A stretch of DNA of 5,951 nt from the NCBI GenBank assembly GCA_015655485.1, contig JAATEZ010000484.1:1-5951 (forward strand), given 5' to 3'. Every line of letters begins with the position of its first letter. Within the stretch, counting starts at the first letter, position 1. Made by a program: the position numbers and the translations under genes. Below the pieces are notes generated by a model. It did not search any database and was not told where the DNA came from. It was given only the letters and a program-made list of their open reading frames with translations. Of the stretch, positions 1 through 5,233 are shown one piece after another. This stretch comes from Lactobacillales bacterium (GTDB lineage Bacteria > Bacillota > Bacilli > Lactobacillales > Vagococcaceae).

Positions 1-273
1 CAAAGAATGTTTCTCTGATAGCGATTTCCCCTTGTTCTAAGGCGGCAGACTCTGTTTCAAAGAGTTCTTTGAAACGCGCATCGACTGTTTTTTCAGCTAC
101 TAAATGATGCAGTCGGGCAAAATGTTCTAAATAATAACGATCCTGAACAAATAATACCGAAAAACTTTTTCAGGCAGGGTTCCGGCGATCAATTGCTGAA
201 TAAAGCGATGCTGGCGGCTGGCTTCCCATAATGGTTCATATTTTAATCTGATGGTTTTTGTAAAACTTGTCAT
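1..273 (-). pseudogene. tenA: TenA family aminopyrimidine aminohydrolase (thiaminase II), 5' part, with a frameshift
   Basis: Seen: the ATG at 273-271 opens MTSFTKTIRLKYEPLWEASR and continues to LPEKVFRYYL. The frame then runs into FRIVII and a stop. One frame over, the expected continuation starts at base 145 with QDRYYLEHFARLHHLV and stays open to the window edge. The TenA family has YYLxQD here, so a single missing base at about 146-150 explains everything. With the base restored, Asp45 of QD matches the substrate-binding Asp44 of B. subtilis TenA. The catalytic Cys and Glu further along lie outside the window. Known: TenA hydrolyses aminopyrimidine products of thiamine decay to hydroxymethylpyrimidine for salvage, in the cytoplasm. 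Context: it is the last visible gene of the TPP-riboswitch operon, 7 nt behind ykoC, with a GGAG ribosome binding site (289-286) inside the end of ykoC. The family identity is firm. Whether the shift is a true mutation or a sequencing error cannot be told here. Confidence 0.85.
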
Positions 274-280
274 TTATATG

Positions 281-946
281 TCACACTCCGATCCATAAGA
301 TAATTCCGTAACAGATATTATAAAGCAGCAACAGTCCCAGCGGATAAAGCAGATCTTTTTTATGAAAAGCGCAACGCTCATAATGGGTTCTTGCCTGGTT
401 CTCTTCGTAACCGTGCGAATCCATGGCCTCTACTAATTCATCTGTCCAACGTAAGGCGGCCAAAACACCTTGAAAGATCAGCTGAAAAGAAAACGGCGTG
501 ACCCGTTGTCCTCGTAATAAAGTGGCTTGTTTGATCTTTTTGATTTCTCTTGTGATCATTGGTAAAAAATGTACCCCTGCCATCATGCCGTAAATAAATT
601 TAGAGGGCACTTTTAGGACTTGTTCGAGATAAGAAAATAACTCCTCCAAATCGATCGTTGCTGCTAGAATGATCCCTAAAACAGCAAAGACGTAGATTCT
701 GGAAGCATATAAAAAACTATTGAACAAAGGTGCGTTCTCAGAAAAGTAAAAAAAGGAGAACCATGTTCCTAAAGCAGGAAAACTCGCGATAGCTAAGGGA
801 TAAAGATATTTTTTGACTGCTACCTTACAGTGGATCAAATAAAGCAGAGCTATCAAGAATGTGAGCAGATTCATGGCGATGCTTCGGGAAAAGGAAAGCT
901 CTAAAGCAACAGCCAGGATCAATAAAAATTGGTTAAAAGGATTCAT
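281..946 (-). CDS. ykoC: ECF transporter transmembrane (T) component, YkoC-like
   Basis: This is the 221-residue membrane scaffold of an ECF-type vitamin transporter; it couples ATP hydrolysis in YkoD to substrate release by YkoE in the cytoplasmic membrane. Seen: hydrophobic segments at about residues 5-38, 48-68, 78-97 and 196-220, with a charged cytoplasmic region at about 130-180. That region holds the two short coupling-helix motifs of EcfT/CbiQ proteins: LRG at 144-146 (in place of ARG) and SHG at 177-179 (in AMDSHGY, where SRG is usual). The Arg-to-His change in the second motif is a mild oddity. The ATG (946-944) overlaps the ykoD stop in ATGA, which suggests translational coupling, and a GGGGGA stretch lies just upstream. 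Known: B. subtilis ykoFEDC is a TPP-regulated hydroxymethylpyrimidine/thiamine uptake system. The specific name rests on the ykoE-ykoD neighbours; T-component membership is clear from the sequence. Confidence 0.88.
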   Translation of the reverse strand: MNPFNQFLLILAVALELSFSRSIAMNLLTFLIALLYLIHCKVAVKKYLYPLAIASFPALGTWFSFFYFSENAPLFNSFLYASRIYVFAVLGIILAATIDLEELFSYLEQVLKVPSKFIYGMMAGVHFLPMITREIKKIKQATLLRGQRVTPFSFQLIFQGVLAALRWTDELVEAMDSHGYEENQARTHYERCAFHKKDLLYPLGLLLLYNICYGIILWIGV

Positions 947-2364
947 AGTATCCCCCGGTAGGCCAATGTTTGGTTTTCATAATGAATATGATGATCCGCG
1001 TAGCCTCTCAAAAAACTGGTTTGATGGCTGATCATAAGGATGGTCTTGCCCTGATCGGCAACAGCTTTTTGCAGTAATTCTAAAATTTGTTCAGCGGATT
1101 CCTGGTCGAGCCCAGCCAGGGGCTCATCTAAAAGCAAGACTTCGCGCTCTAATAAAAGCATAGCTAAAATCTGCACTTTTTTCTTTTGGCCGGTACTCAA
1201 TTGATAAAGATTCGCTTCTTTTTTATCAGCAAGGTGAAGCCTTTGTAAAATCTCGGCTATTTCAGCTGAGCTGTATGGATTTGTTTGCGCCATTTTCAAA
1301 CTGCAGGCCAATTCTTCTTTTATAGTCATTTTTAAAAATTGAGAAGAACTATTTTGGAAGGCCATCGTGACCTGTTGATAATAGCGGCTGCGTTTATGTT
1401 GAAATTTTTGGATCTCTGTTCCATGGTAAAAAATGGCGCCCTCATATTTATGCAATAAGAGCATGGATTTGAATAAAGTGGATTTTCCGCAGCCGTTGAC
1501 TCCGGTCAGAACTGTCATTTTTCCCTTGTAAATGTCGAAATTCGGTACTTGAAGCAGCCGTCGTCCTCCTTGCGAGATTGTTAAATCGTGAAATGAAAAA
1601 ACAGTTGTTTCATGCGGAGCAGGCAGTGCCGCTGGAAAAGGACGCTTTGTTTTCAGCCCTGAGAAATAGGCAGCGGCTTTCATCATGGGAATGTCAGTTT
1701 TTTTCGGTTGAAATAACGCTACTTCATCGACGATATTGGCATAGCCGGTTGGATCATGATCCACCAGGATGATGGTCTTGCCTGATTCGCGATTCATTTG
1801 TTTTAATTTTTGCAGCAAAAACTTTCTGTTCTCAGGATCAATATTTGCAAAGGGTTCATCTAATAAGAGACAGTCCGTATCCATCGCCAGAATCACAGCC
1901 AAAGCTGCGCGTTGTTTCTCACCGTCTGAGAGAGTATAAATAGGTCGGTTCTTCAGGCCGGTTAATTCGACAAACGCCAAGCTTGCGGCTATACGTTGCT
2001 GCATTTGCTCTGGAGGCAGCTGCTTATTTTCCAGGGCAAAAATAATTTCCTTTTCCGGAGTCGGTAGTGTGAATTGGGTCGCAGGTTCTTGAAAAAGAAC
2101 GGCCATGTGCTTTCTTAGTTCAAAGGGAGTGATTTGCGGCAATGGCATCCCAAAAATTTTAACCAGACCAGTAGTCATTTTCCCTTTATATTTAGGATAC
2201 AGACCGGCCATTATTTTTAAAAGAGTGGATTTCCCTGAACCGGATTGTCCGGTAAGCAAGCTGATTTTTCCTCTGGAAAAACGAATGGAGACATTTTGTA
2301 AAATAGCTTCTTGTTCCTTCTGGTAGGAAAAAGTAATGTGATCAGCTTCCAATTTTTCCATCAT
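943..2364 (-). CDS. ykoD: ECF transporter ATPase with two fused ABC domains, YkoD-like
   Basis: This is a 473-residue cytoplasmic ATPase that energises YkoEC-mediated uptake of a thiamine precursor. Seen, first ABC domain: Walker A GQSGSGKS 39-46, Q-loop Gln92 (FQEP), signature LSDGEKQR 145-152, Walker B CLLLDEP 165-171, switch His203 (VDHD). Second domain: Walker A GVNGCGKS 288-295, Q-loop Gln337, signature LSTGQKKK 389-396, Walker B VLLLDEP 409-415, switch His447 (ISHQ). A linker at about 220-250 joins them. Both sites keep Lys, Asp, Glu and His, so both look able to hydrolyse ATP; the signatures vary from LSGGQ at the third position (D and T). Many ECF transporters use two separate ATPases; the fused form fits YkoD. 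The gene starts with two ATG codons 5 nt after the ykoE stop. AAAGG at 2377-2373, within the end of ykoE, is the likely ribosome binding site. The stop overlaps the ykoC start by 4 nt. Confidence 0.93.
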   Translation of the reverse strand: MMEKLEADHITFSYQKEQEAILQNVSIRFSRGKISLLTGQSGSGKSTLLKIMAGLYPKYKGKMTTGLVKIFGMPLPQITPFELRKHMAVLFQEPATQFTLPTPEKEIIFALENKQLPPEQMQQRIAASLAFVELTGLKNRPIYTLSDGEKQRAALAVILAMDTDCLLLDEPFANIDPENRKFLLQKLKQMNRESGKTIILVDHDPTGYANIVDEVALFQPKKTDIPMMKAAAYFSGLKTKRPFPAALPAPHETTVFSFHDLTISQGGRRLLQVPNFDIYKGKMTVLTGVNGCGKSTLFKSMLLLHKYEGAIFYHGTEIQKFQHKRSRYYQQVTMAFQNSSSQFLKMTIKEELACSLKMAQTNPYSSAEIAEILQRLHLADKKEANLYQLSTGQKKKVQILAMLLLEREVLLLDEPLAGLDQESAEQILELLQKAVADQGKTILMISHQTSFLRGYADHHIHYENQTLAYRGIL

Positions 2365-2369
2365 GGGCC

Positions 2370-2939
2370 TTACCTTTCTTCCACTGATAATGGAACAGCT
2401 TTAGCTAATTTTTTTACTAACTTGAACGTGATCAAAACATTAAAGAAAAGTACAGATAGAAATCTGACCGCAAGCAAGGCGAGGATCATCCAAGTAGAGT
2501 ATTGACCATAACCATTTTTGAAAAATTCATAAACAAAACTGAAAATAGTTGTTCCCACAGCAGCAATCAGCAAAGTGACCGCATTAAATCGTTTATATTT
2601 GAACACCGCAAAACCTATTTCGCTTCCAACGCCTTGGATCAACCCGGAAAGTATGACTGCTGGTCCCATGTAGGAGCCGTACAAAGCTTCTGCAACTGAG
2701 GCGATCAGCTCTCCAAAAAGAGCAGCCCCCGGTAGTTTTAACCAATATCCGCTGATGCTGGCGGCCATCGTCCATAAACCAAATAAAAGCTCATTAGCAA
2801 AAGGCGCCAGACCAAGCGGAGTTAAAAGTGCTGATAAGGCACTGTAGAGATAATCGGTGCCTGTGAAAACTACGCCAAAAACTAGTGCGGTCAAGGTGAC
2901 CAATAGAATATCTTTTGTATGCCAAACTCTTCTTGCCAC
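2370..2939 (-). CDS. ykoE: ECF transporter substrate-binding (S) component for hydroxymethylpyrimidine/thiamine, YkoE-like
   Basis: This 189-residue integral membrane protein would bind the substrate and hand it to the YkoCD module. Seen: hydrophobic segments at about residues 10-27, 30-45, 50-66, 72-88, 92-113, 120-138 and 149-172, so roughly six membrane helices with some re-entrant or ambiguous stretches, and a Lys-rich C-terminal end. Features recalled from YkoE proteins include FGLW (53-56), the KLPGAALFGE stretch (68-77), and GPAVILSGLIQGVGSE (92-107). Start: GTG at 2939-2937, chosen because AAGGAG (2950-2945) lies 5 nt upstream. Known: YkoE of B. subtilis belongs to the TPP-riboswitch-controlled ykoFEDC operon and is assigned to hydroxymethylpyrimidine or thiamine uptake. 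It is the first gene of this operon, and the TPP riboswitch upstream independently supports a thiamine-related substrate. No ykoF homologue precedes it. The exact ligand (hydroxymethylpyrimidine, thiamine or a breakdown product) is not visible from sequence. Confidence 0.9.
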   Translation of the reverse strand: MARRVWHTKDILLVTLTALVFGVVFTGTDYLYSALSALLTPLGLAPFANELLFGLWTMAASISGYWLKLPGAALFGELIASVAEALYGSYMGPAVILSGLIQGVGSEIGFAVFKYKRFNAVTLLIAAVGTTIFSFVYEFFKNGYGQYSTWMILALLAVRFLSVLFFNVLITFKLVKKLAKAVPLSVEER

Positions 2940-2950
2940 TTTTTCTCCTT

Positions 2951-3120
2951 CTTTCTAAATCTTTGATTTCTGATGATTGTTCAGCCAAAATACAACCTGC
3001 AATAGAGATTTCACTCAAATAGAGTGATGAAAAAGTAATGATAAGTTCATAGATGCGATAAATTGACTGGGTTCAAATAGAAAGGAGACGCTAAGATAAT
3101 CTGCATAGAATTTTTTGCAC
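2951..3120 (-). other. untranslated leader between the riboswitch terminator and ykoE
   Basis: About 170 nt separate the terminator U-tract from the ykoE ribosome binding site. I see no credible small gene: the short ATG frames (for example one starting at 3106, 19 codons) lack ribosome binding sites. One small inverted repeat is present, TCACTC at 3011-3016 and GAGTGA at 3022-3027 with a 5-base loop, but no U-tract follows it on either strand. A frame starting with TTG at 3018 runs into ykoE out of phase and has no ribosome binding site. The role of this long leader is unknown. Confidence 0.55.
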
Positions 3121-3154
3121 AAAAAAACACTATAACTTTGCCTAGTTATAGTGT
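3121..3154 (-). terminator. intrinsic terminator of the TPP riboswitch
   Basis: Read on the minus strand, ACACTATAACT (3154-3144) and AGTTATAGTGT (3137-3127) form a perfect 11-bp stem around the 6-base loop AGGCAA, followed directly by a run of six T (3126-3121). It lies 33 nt downstream of the TPP aptamer and 181 nt ahead of ykoE, the standard position of a riboswitch-controlled attenuator. Expected behaviour from the family: TPP binding favours this hairpin and stops transcription before ykoE. Confidence 0.93.
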
Positions 3155-3158
3155 GACG

Positions 3159-3180
3159 AATCATGCTTCAATCATGCTTC
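3159..3180 (-). repeat. perfect 11-bp tandem duplication in the riboswitch expression platform
   Basis: The plus-strand unit AATCATGCTTC occurs twice without spacer, at 3159-3169 and 3170-3180. On the transcribed strand it also allows a hairpin: GAAGCATG (3180-3173) can pair with CATGATTC (3165-3158) with one mismatch around a 7-base loop. It sits exactly between the aptamer and the terminator, so it lengthens the linker and may add a competing structure. It may equally be a neutral slippage duplication. Confidence 0.9.
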
Positions 3181-3187
3181 CTATAGT

Positions 3188-3278
3188 CACTTCCCTACGC
3201 AAGTATCAACTTACAGGTTCAAAGGGATCGGATTCGTTAAAAACCCATCTCAGTCCTTCTTTAAGGACACCCCTAGTG
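3188..3278 (-). promoter_or_regulatory. TPP riboswitch (THI element) aptamer
   Basis: Minus-strand sequence carries the conserved elements in the right order: AGGGGTG (from 3275), a short P3-type stem GTCC/GGAC, CTGAGA (3253-3248), CCCTTTGAACCTG (3226-3214), TTGATAC, and TGCGTAGGGAA (3201-3191). Short complementary ends CACT (3278-3275) and AGTG (3191-3188) can close P1. These are the thiamine pyrophosphate binding core motifs (the CUGAGA pyrimidine-sensing loop and the pyrophosphate-sensing arm). A perfect intrinsic terminator follows, so control is by transcription termination: high TPP would turn off ykoEDC-tenA. A possible antiterminator is AGTTGATA (3211-3204) of the aptamer pairing with TATAACT of the terminator's 5' arm, leaving one G bulged; this pairing is my inference. 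Confidence 0.96.
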
Positions 3279-3303
3279 TTTAAATAGCTGTTCAATTGCT
3301 TTC

Positions 3304-3332
3304 ATAATAGTTGATTCAATGACACTTGTCAA
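3304..3332 (-). promoter_or_regulatory. sigma-A promoter of the ykoEDC-tenA operon
   Basis: On the minus strand a consensus -35 TTGACA (3332-3327) is followed, after exactly 17 bp, by -10 TATTAT (3309-3304). Transcription would start near 3297, about 20 nt before the TPP aptamer. This is a strong constitutive-type promoter, consistent with regulation being left to the riboswitch. It is divergent from the efp promoter. Confidence 0.88.
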
Positions 3333-3340
3333 GGGACAAG
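3320..3340. repeat. overlapping short palindromes across the -35 of the thiamine operon
   Basis: TGACA-CT-TGTCA (3320-3331) and CTTGTC-AAGG-GACAAG (3325-3340) overlap each other and cover the -35 hexamer of the minus-strand promoter. Such symmetry can mark a repressor site, but part of it follows automatically from the TTGACA hexamer, and no regulator gene is in view. It is recorded as a sequence observation only. Confidence 0.4.
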
Positions 3341-3383
3341 AAGACTTGATAAAATAAGTTGTTACCAATAAATGATTATTTCC

Positions 3384-3412
3384 TAGAATAACTGCTGGTA
3401 GTTTGCTACAAT
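3384..3412 (+). promoter_or_regulatory. extended -10 promoter of efp
   Basis: TGCTACAAT (3404-3412) provides an extended -10 (TGn followed by TACAAT). At 17 bp spacing the -35 position holds TAGAAT (3384-3389), a weak match, which is common for extended -10 promoters. The start would fall near 3419, giving a leader of about 30 nt before the efp start codon, with no sign of a regulatory RNA in it. Confidence 0.7.
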
Positions 3413-3437
3413 AGACGAGAATGATTTTTTAGAAAAT

Positions 3438-3442
3438 GGAGG
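3438..3442 (+). promoter_or_regulatory. ribosome binding site that fixes the efp start
   Basis: GGAGG lies 8 nt before the ATG at 3451. An in-frame upstream ATG at 3436 overlaps this site (ATGGAGG) and would add five residues (MEDYK) that are absent from EF-P proteins, so it is not the start. Confidence 0.9.
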
Positions 3443-3450
3443 ACTATAAA

Positions 3451-4014
3451 ATGATTGCAGCAAGTGATCTTAAAGCAGGAATGACATTTGAACAAGATGG
3501 TAAGCTGATCAAGGTATTAGAAGCGAGCCATCACAAGCCAGGTAAGGGGAATACGGTTATGCGGATGAAATTACAGGATGTTCGTTCTGGTGCGAATATT
3601 GAAACGACAATGAGGCCGGAAGAAAAAGTAGAGAAAGCATATATAGAAAGCAAAAATGTTCAATACTTATACAGTCAAGAAGATATCGCCAACTTCATGG
3701 ATCTAGAAACTTATGAGCAGTATGAGATATCAACGGCTGTTATTGAAAATGAGTTGAAATATTTATTAGAAAATATGGAAGCGAAAATTCAATTTTTTGG
3801 TGCTGAAGTCATTGGAATCACTTTGCCTACAACGGTTATGCTTAAGGTAGTGGAAACACAGCCTTCTATCAAGGGATCAACTGTTACCGGTTCCGGAAAG
3901 CCGGCTACTTTGGAAACAGGACTTGTAGTGAATGTTCCAGACTTTATTGAAGCAGGGGAACTATTAGAAATCAATACGCAAGAAGGCGCCTATGTCAAAC
4001 GAGCTGCCAAATAA
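3451..4014 (+). CDS. efp: translation elongation factor P
   Basis: This 187-residue soluble protein binds between the P and E sites of stalled ribosomes and promotes peptide bond formation at consecutive prolines. Seen: an N-terminal KOW-like domain (about 1-62) beginning MIAASDLKAGMTFE, with the tip loop HHKPGKGN and Lys32 at the position that is post-translationally modified in many bacteria; then two OB-type domains (about 66-128 and 130-187). The family signature K-x-A-x4-G-x2-[LIV]-x-V-P-x2-[LIV]-x2-G matches at residues 150-169. Length is normal (about 185), with a slightly longer tail, AAK. The loop and following MRMKL resemble the lactobacillales form rather than the Bacillus form (AAFVRSKL). 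Which modification enzyme acts on Lys32 cannot be seen here. It is a single-gene transcript, with its own promoter and a terminator 82 nt after the stop; no asp23 or nusB homologue follows, although those genes often sit behind efp in related genomes (from memory). Confidence 0.97.
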   Translation: MIAASDLKAGMTFEQDGKLIKVLEASHHKPGKGNTVMRMKLQDVRSGANIETTMRPEEKVEKAYIESKNVQYLYSQEDIANFMDLETYEQYEISTAVIENELKYLLENMEAKIQFFGAEVIGITLPTTVMLKVVETQPSIKGSTVTGSGKPATLETGLVVNVPDFIEAGELLEINTQEGAYVKRAAK

Positions 4015-4096
4015 TCGGGAAGTGATCGGTTCGAAAACATCGGCATCAAAGCAGAAGAATAAAAAGAAAAACTATTATAATGTAACTAATGATGAG

Positions 4097-4129
4097 AAAC
4101 CTTGGATTGTTCTAATTCCAAGGTTTTTT
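4097..4129 (+). terminator. intrinsic terminator behind efp
   Basis: AAACCTTGGA (4097-4106) pairs with TCCAAGGTTT (4117-4126) in a 10-bp stem with a 10-base loop; the T run spans 4124-4129. It closes the efp transcript. The 82 nt between the efp stop and this hairpin show no gene. Confidence 0.92.
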
Positions 4130-4130
4130 G

Positions 4131-4602
4131 GTGGAGTTTGCAGTAAAAACGGCTGTTTATGATTTATTTGGCAAAATGCTAAAATTTAAATGCGATCGAA
4201 AAATTCGCGATAAAGCAGAGCGGACAAAATCGCAGAGCCAATTTGATACAGCGGGGATGAAATTGAAAAGCTCAATGAATCAAAAACAGCTGGAGCAACC
4301 GCATTGGCTTATTCCCTTGTAGTTGAATGGCATGCTCAGTATTTGCAATCAATGTTGGTGCCGGTGCTCTTTGTATTATATTTGCTATCCCAGACTTTAT
4401 TGGCTGGATTTTGCCATATTTTTGTTCTAGCAAAATATATGCAGCAAAATCAGAGAAAATCACGTCTTTGATCGATAATAAATATGACGAAATTTACGAA
4501 GTGAGCAAACGAGTCAATGTGCGATTAATGGAGACGAAAGGGATTATAGTTGTTGTGGTATCCACAGGAGTTACACAGAAAAATCAGTCATTAGAGATTT
4601 AA
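4131..4602 (+). pseudogene. decayed small membrane protein, unknown function
   Basis: Coding-like text continues through three frames. Frame 3 gives VEFAVKTAVYDLFGK to SQFDTAG (about 4131-4255). Frame 2 carries on as DEIEKLNESKTAGATALAYSL (4256 to about 4320). Frame 1 then gives MACSVFAINVGAGALCIIFA and a hydrophobic stretch ending ILPYF, followed by a charged tail KSEKITSLIDNKYDEIYEVSK (stop at 4600-4602). Read together they make one plausible protein: a charged, probably coiled N-terminal part, a glycine-rich membrane helix or hairpin, and a cytoplasmic tail. Two frameshifts (near 4256 and 4316-4330) and no start codon with ribosome binding site indicate decay; the 5' end appears cut off at the efp terminator. 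The tail resembles small membrane proteins of unknown function in lactobacillales; I have only a weak recollection of the DUF6097 type and cannot confirm it. An alternative is chance open frames, but the way each frame picks up where the last stops argues against that. Confidence 0.55.
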
Positions 4603-4605
4603 TGA

Positions 4606-4837
4606 TTTTTTCTACTGATTAGTAAACCAGTTCAAATTATACCAAGTAGTGCCGAATCGGTGGAATTAAGAAGGATCCCAGGCCATTTAACGAAGACCGA
4701 TATCGTTTTTTCTTATCACTTTTTAACGAGAATTGAAAAATGATAAGAATTTTGAATCTTTTGAATTTGAAACATTCCATGATTATTTCTGTCACAAATT
4801 TCAAAAGCAGTTGGCTTTCCGGGCAGACGGCTTTTAA
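4606..4837 (+). pseudogene. remnant of an unrecognised protein, C-terminal part
   Basis: Frame 1 from 4606 reads ISKPVQIIPSSAESVELRRI, then PGHLTKTDIVFSYHFLTRIEK to a TGA at 4741. Frame 2 from 4739 continues NDKNFESFEFETFHDYFCHK to a TAA at 4835-4837. The switch lies in the run GAAAAATG; removing one A joins the two into a continuous soluble, aromatic-rich segment of about 75 residues. There is no start codon or ribosome binding site, and two stops (4600-4605) precede it in frame 1. I do not recognise the family. It reads as a 3' fragment of a lost gene, different in character from the membrane remnant before it. Confidence 0.4.
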
Positions 4838-5173
4838 TCTCTATGTTTCTAGCGGCAGGATCCCTTTACCTATGGATTGGTGGCTTCAAACTGCGTCTAC
4901 TTTCTTTCTACTGATTGAGGCCTTTGCTTTTGGTTATGAAGATTATCTTCACAGGAAGGGATAGAAATAAAAAAACGAAGTTGGCCTGTTTTACATGGGT
5001 ATGGATGCTTTTTTTCGCAGAGTCAAAACGCGGCATCCTATTATCACGATAGTGACTAAAATAGATCTTTATTTAACGTTTCTGGATCACGGTTTTTTTC
5101 ATCTCAATGAAATAAATCCCAGCGTATATTATTCTGTCTGAGTCTATTCTGGTCTTTGTAAAGTTCAAGATAG
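4838..5173 (+). other. stretch without an intact gene; possible coding scraps
   Basis: Two open stretches are visible. The one ending at 4964 has the hydrophobic C-terminal-like text PMDWWLQTASTFFLLIEAFA followed by FGYEDYLHRKG, and overlaps in another frame SMFLAAGSLYLWIGGFKL, so a broken membrane-protein end is possible. The second is an ATG frame at 4995-5141 (48 codons, MGMDAFFRRVKTRHPIITIV...) with no ribosome binding site. Neither matches a family I know. A 6-bp inverted repeat GGATGC/GCATCC (5003-5008, 5033-5038) has a 24-base loop and is not a convincing terminator. From 5142 to 5173 I see nothing. Confidence 0.35.
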
Positions 5174-5202
5174 TTGCACTTTGGCCGCTCTTAGAATACT
5201 AT
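5174..5202 (+). promoter_or_regulatory. possible promoter of the choloylglycine hydrolase gene
   Basis: TTGCAC (5174-5179) and TACTAT (5197-5202) are spaced by 17 bp and would start transcription near 5209, about 25 nt before the ATG. Both hexamers are imperfect (3 and 4 matches of 6). It is the best candidate in the gap and positionally sensible, but weak. Confidence 0.4.
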
Positions 5203-5233
5203 TTAATGAACAGCAAATTAAGGGGGAGAAAAA

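Noticed and set aside
1578..2699. Plus-strand open frames of about 64-73 codons across ykoD and ykoE
   Set aside because: They lie opposite clearly coding minus-strand genes with full ABC and membrane-protein motifs, and have no family features of their own.
2794..3018. Minus-strand frame starting with TTG at 3018, overlapping the start of ykoE
   Set aside because: It has no ribosome binding site and overlaps ykoE out of phase; its translation past 2939 is a shadow of the ykoE coding sequence.
3436..3450. Upstream in-frame ATG extending EF-P by five residues
   Set aside because: It overlaps the GGAGG ribosome binding site of the ATG at 3451, and EF-P proteins begin at the later Met.
3789..3974. 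Minus-strand open frame inside efp
   Set aside because: It is the antisense shadow of the conserved EF-P C-terminal domain.
4076..4081. TATAAT as a promoter for the remnant behind efp
   Set aside because: No -35 at suitable spacing, and the efp terminator follows immediately downstream.
4272..4463. Minus-strand open frame across the membrane-protein remnant
   Set aside because: The plus-strand text is more protein-like and continuous over a longer stretch; no ribosome binding site supports the minus frame.
5003..5038. GGATGC/GCATCC inverted repeat as a terminator
   Set aside because: Only 6 bp with a 24-base loop, and the T run lies inside the loop instead of after the stem.
4995..5141. 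48-codon ATG frame as a small gene
   Set aside because: No ribosome binding site, no recognisable motif, and it sits in a stretch of apparent gene decay; kept only as a note in the gap description.
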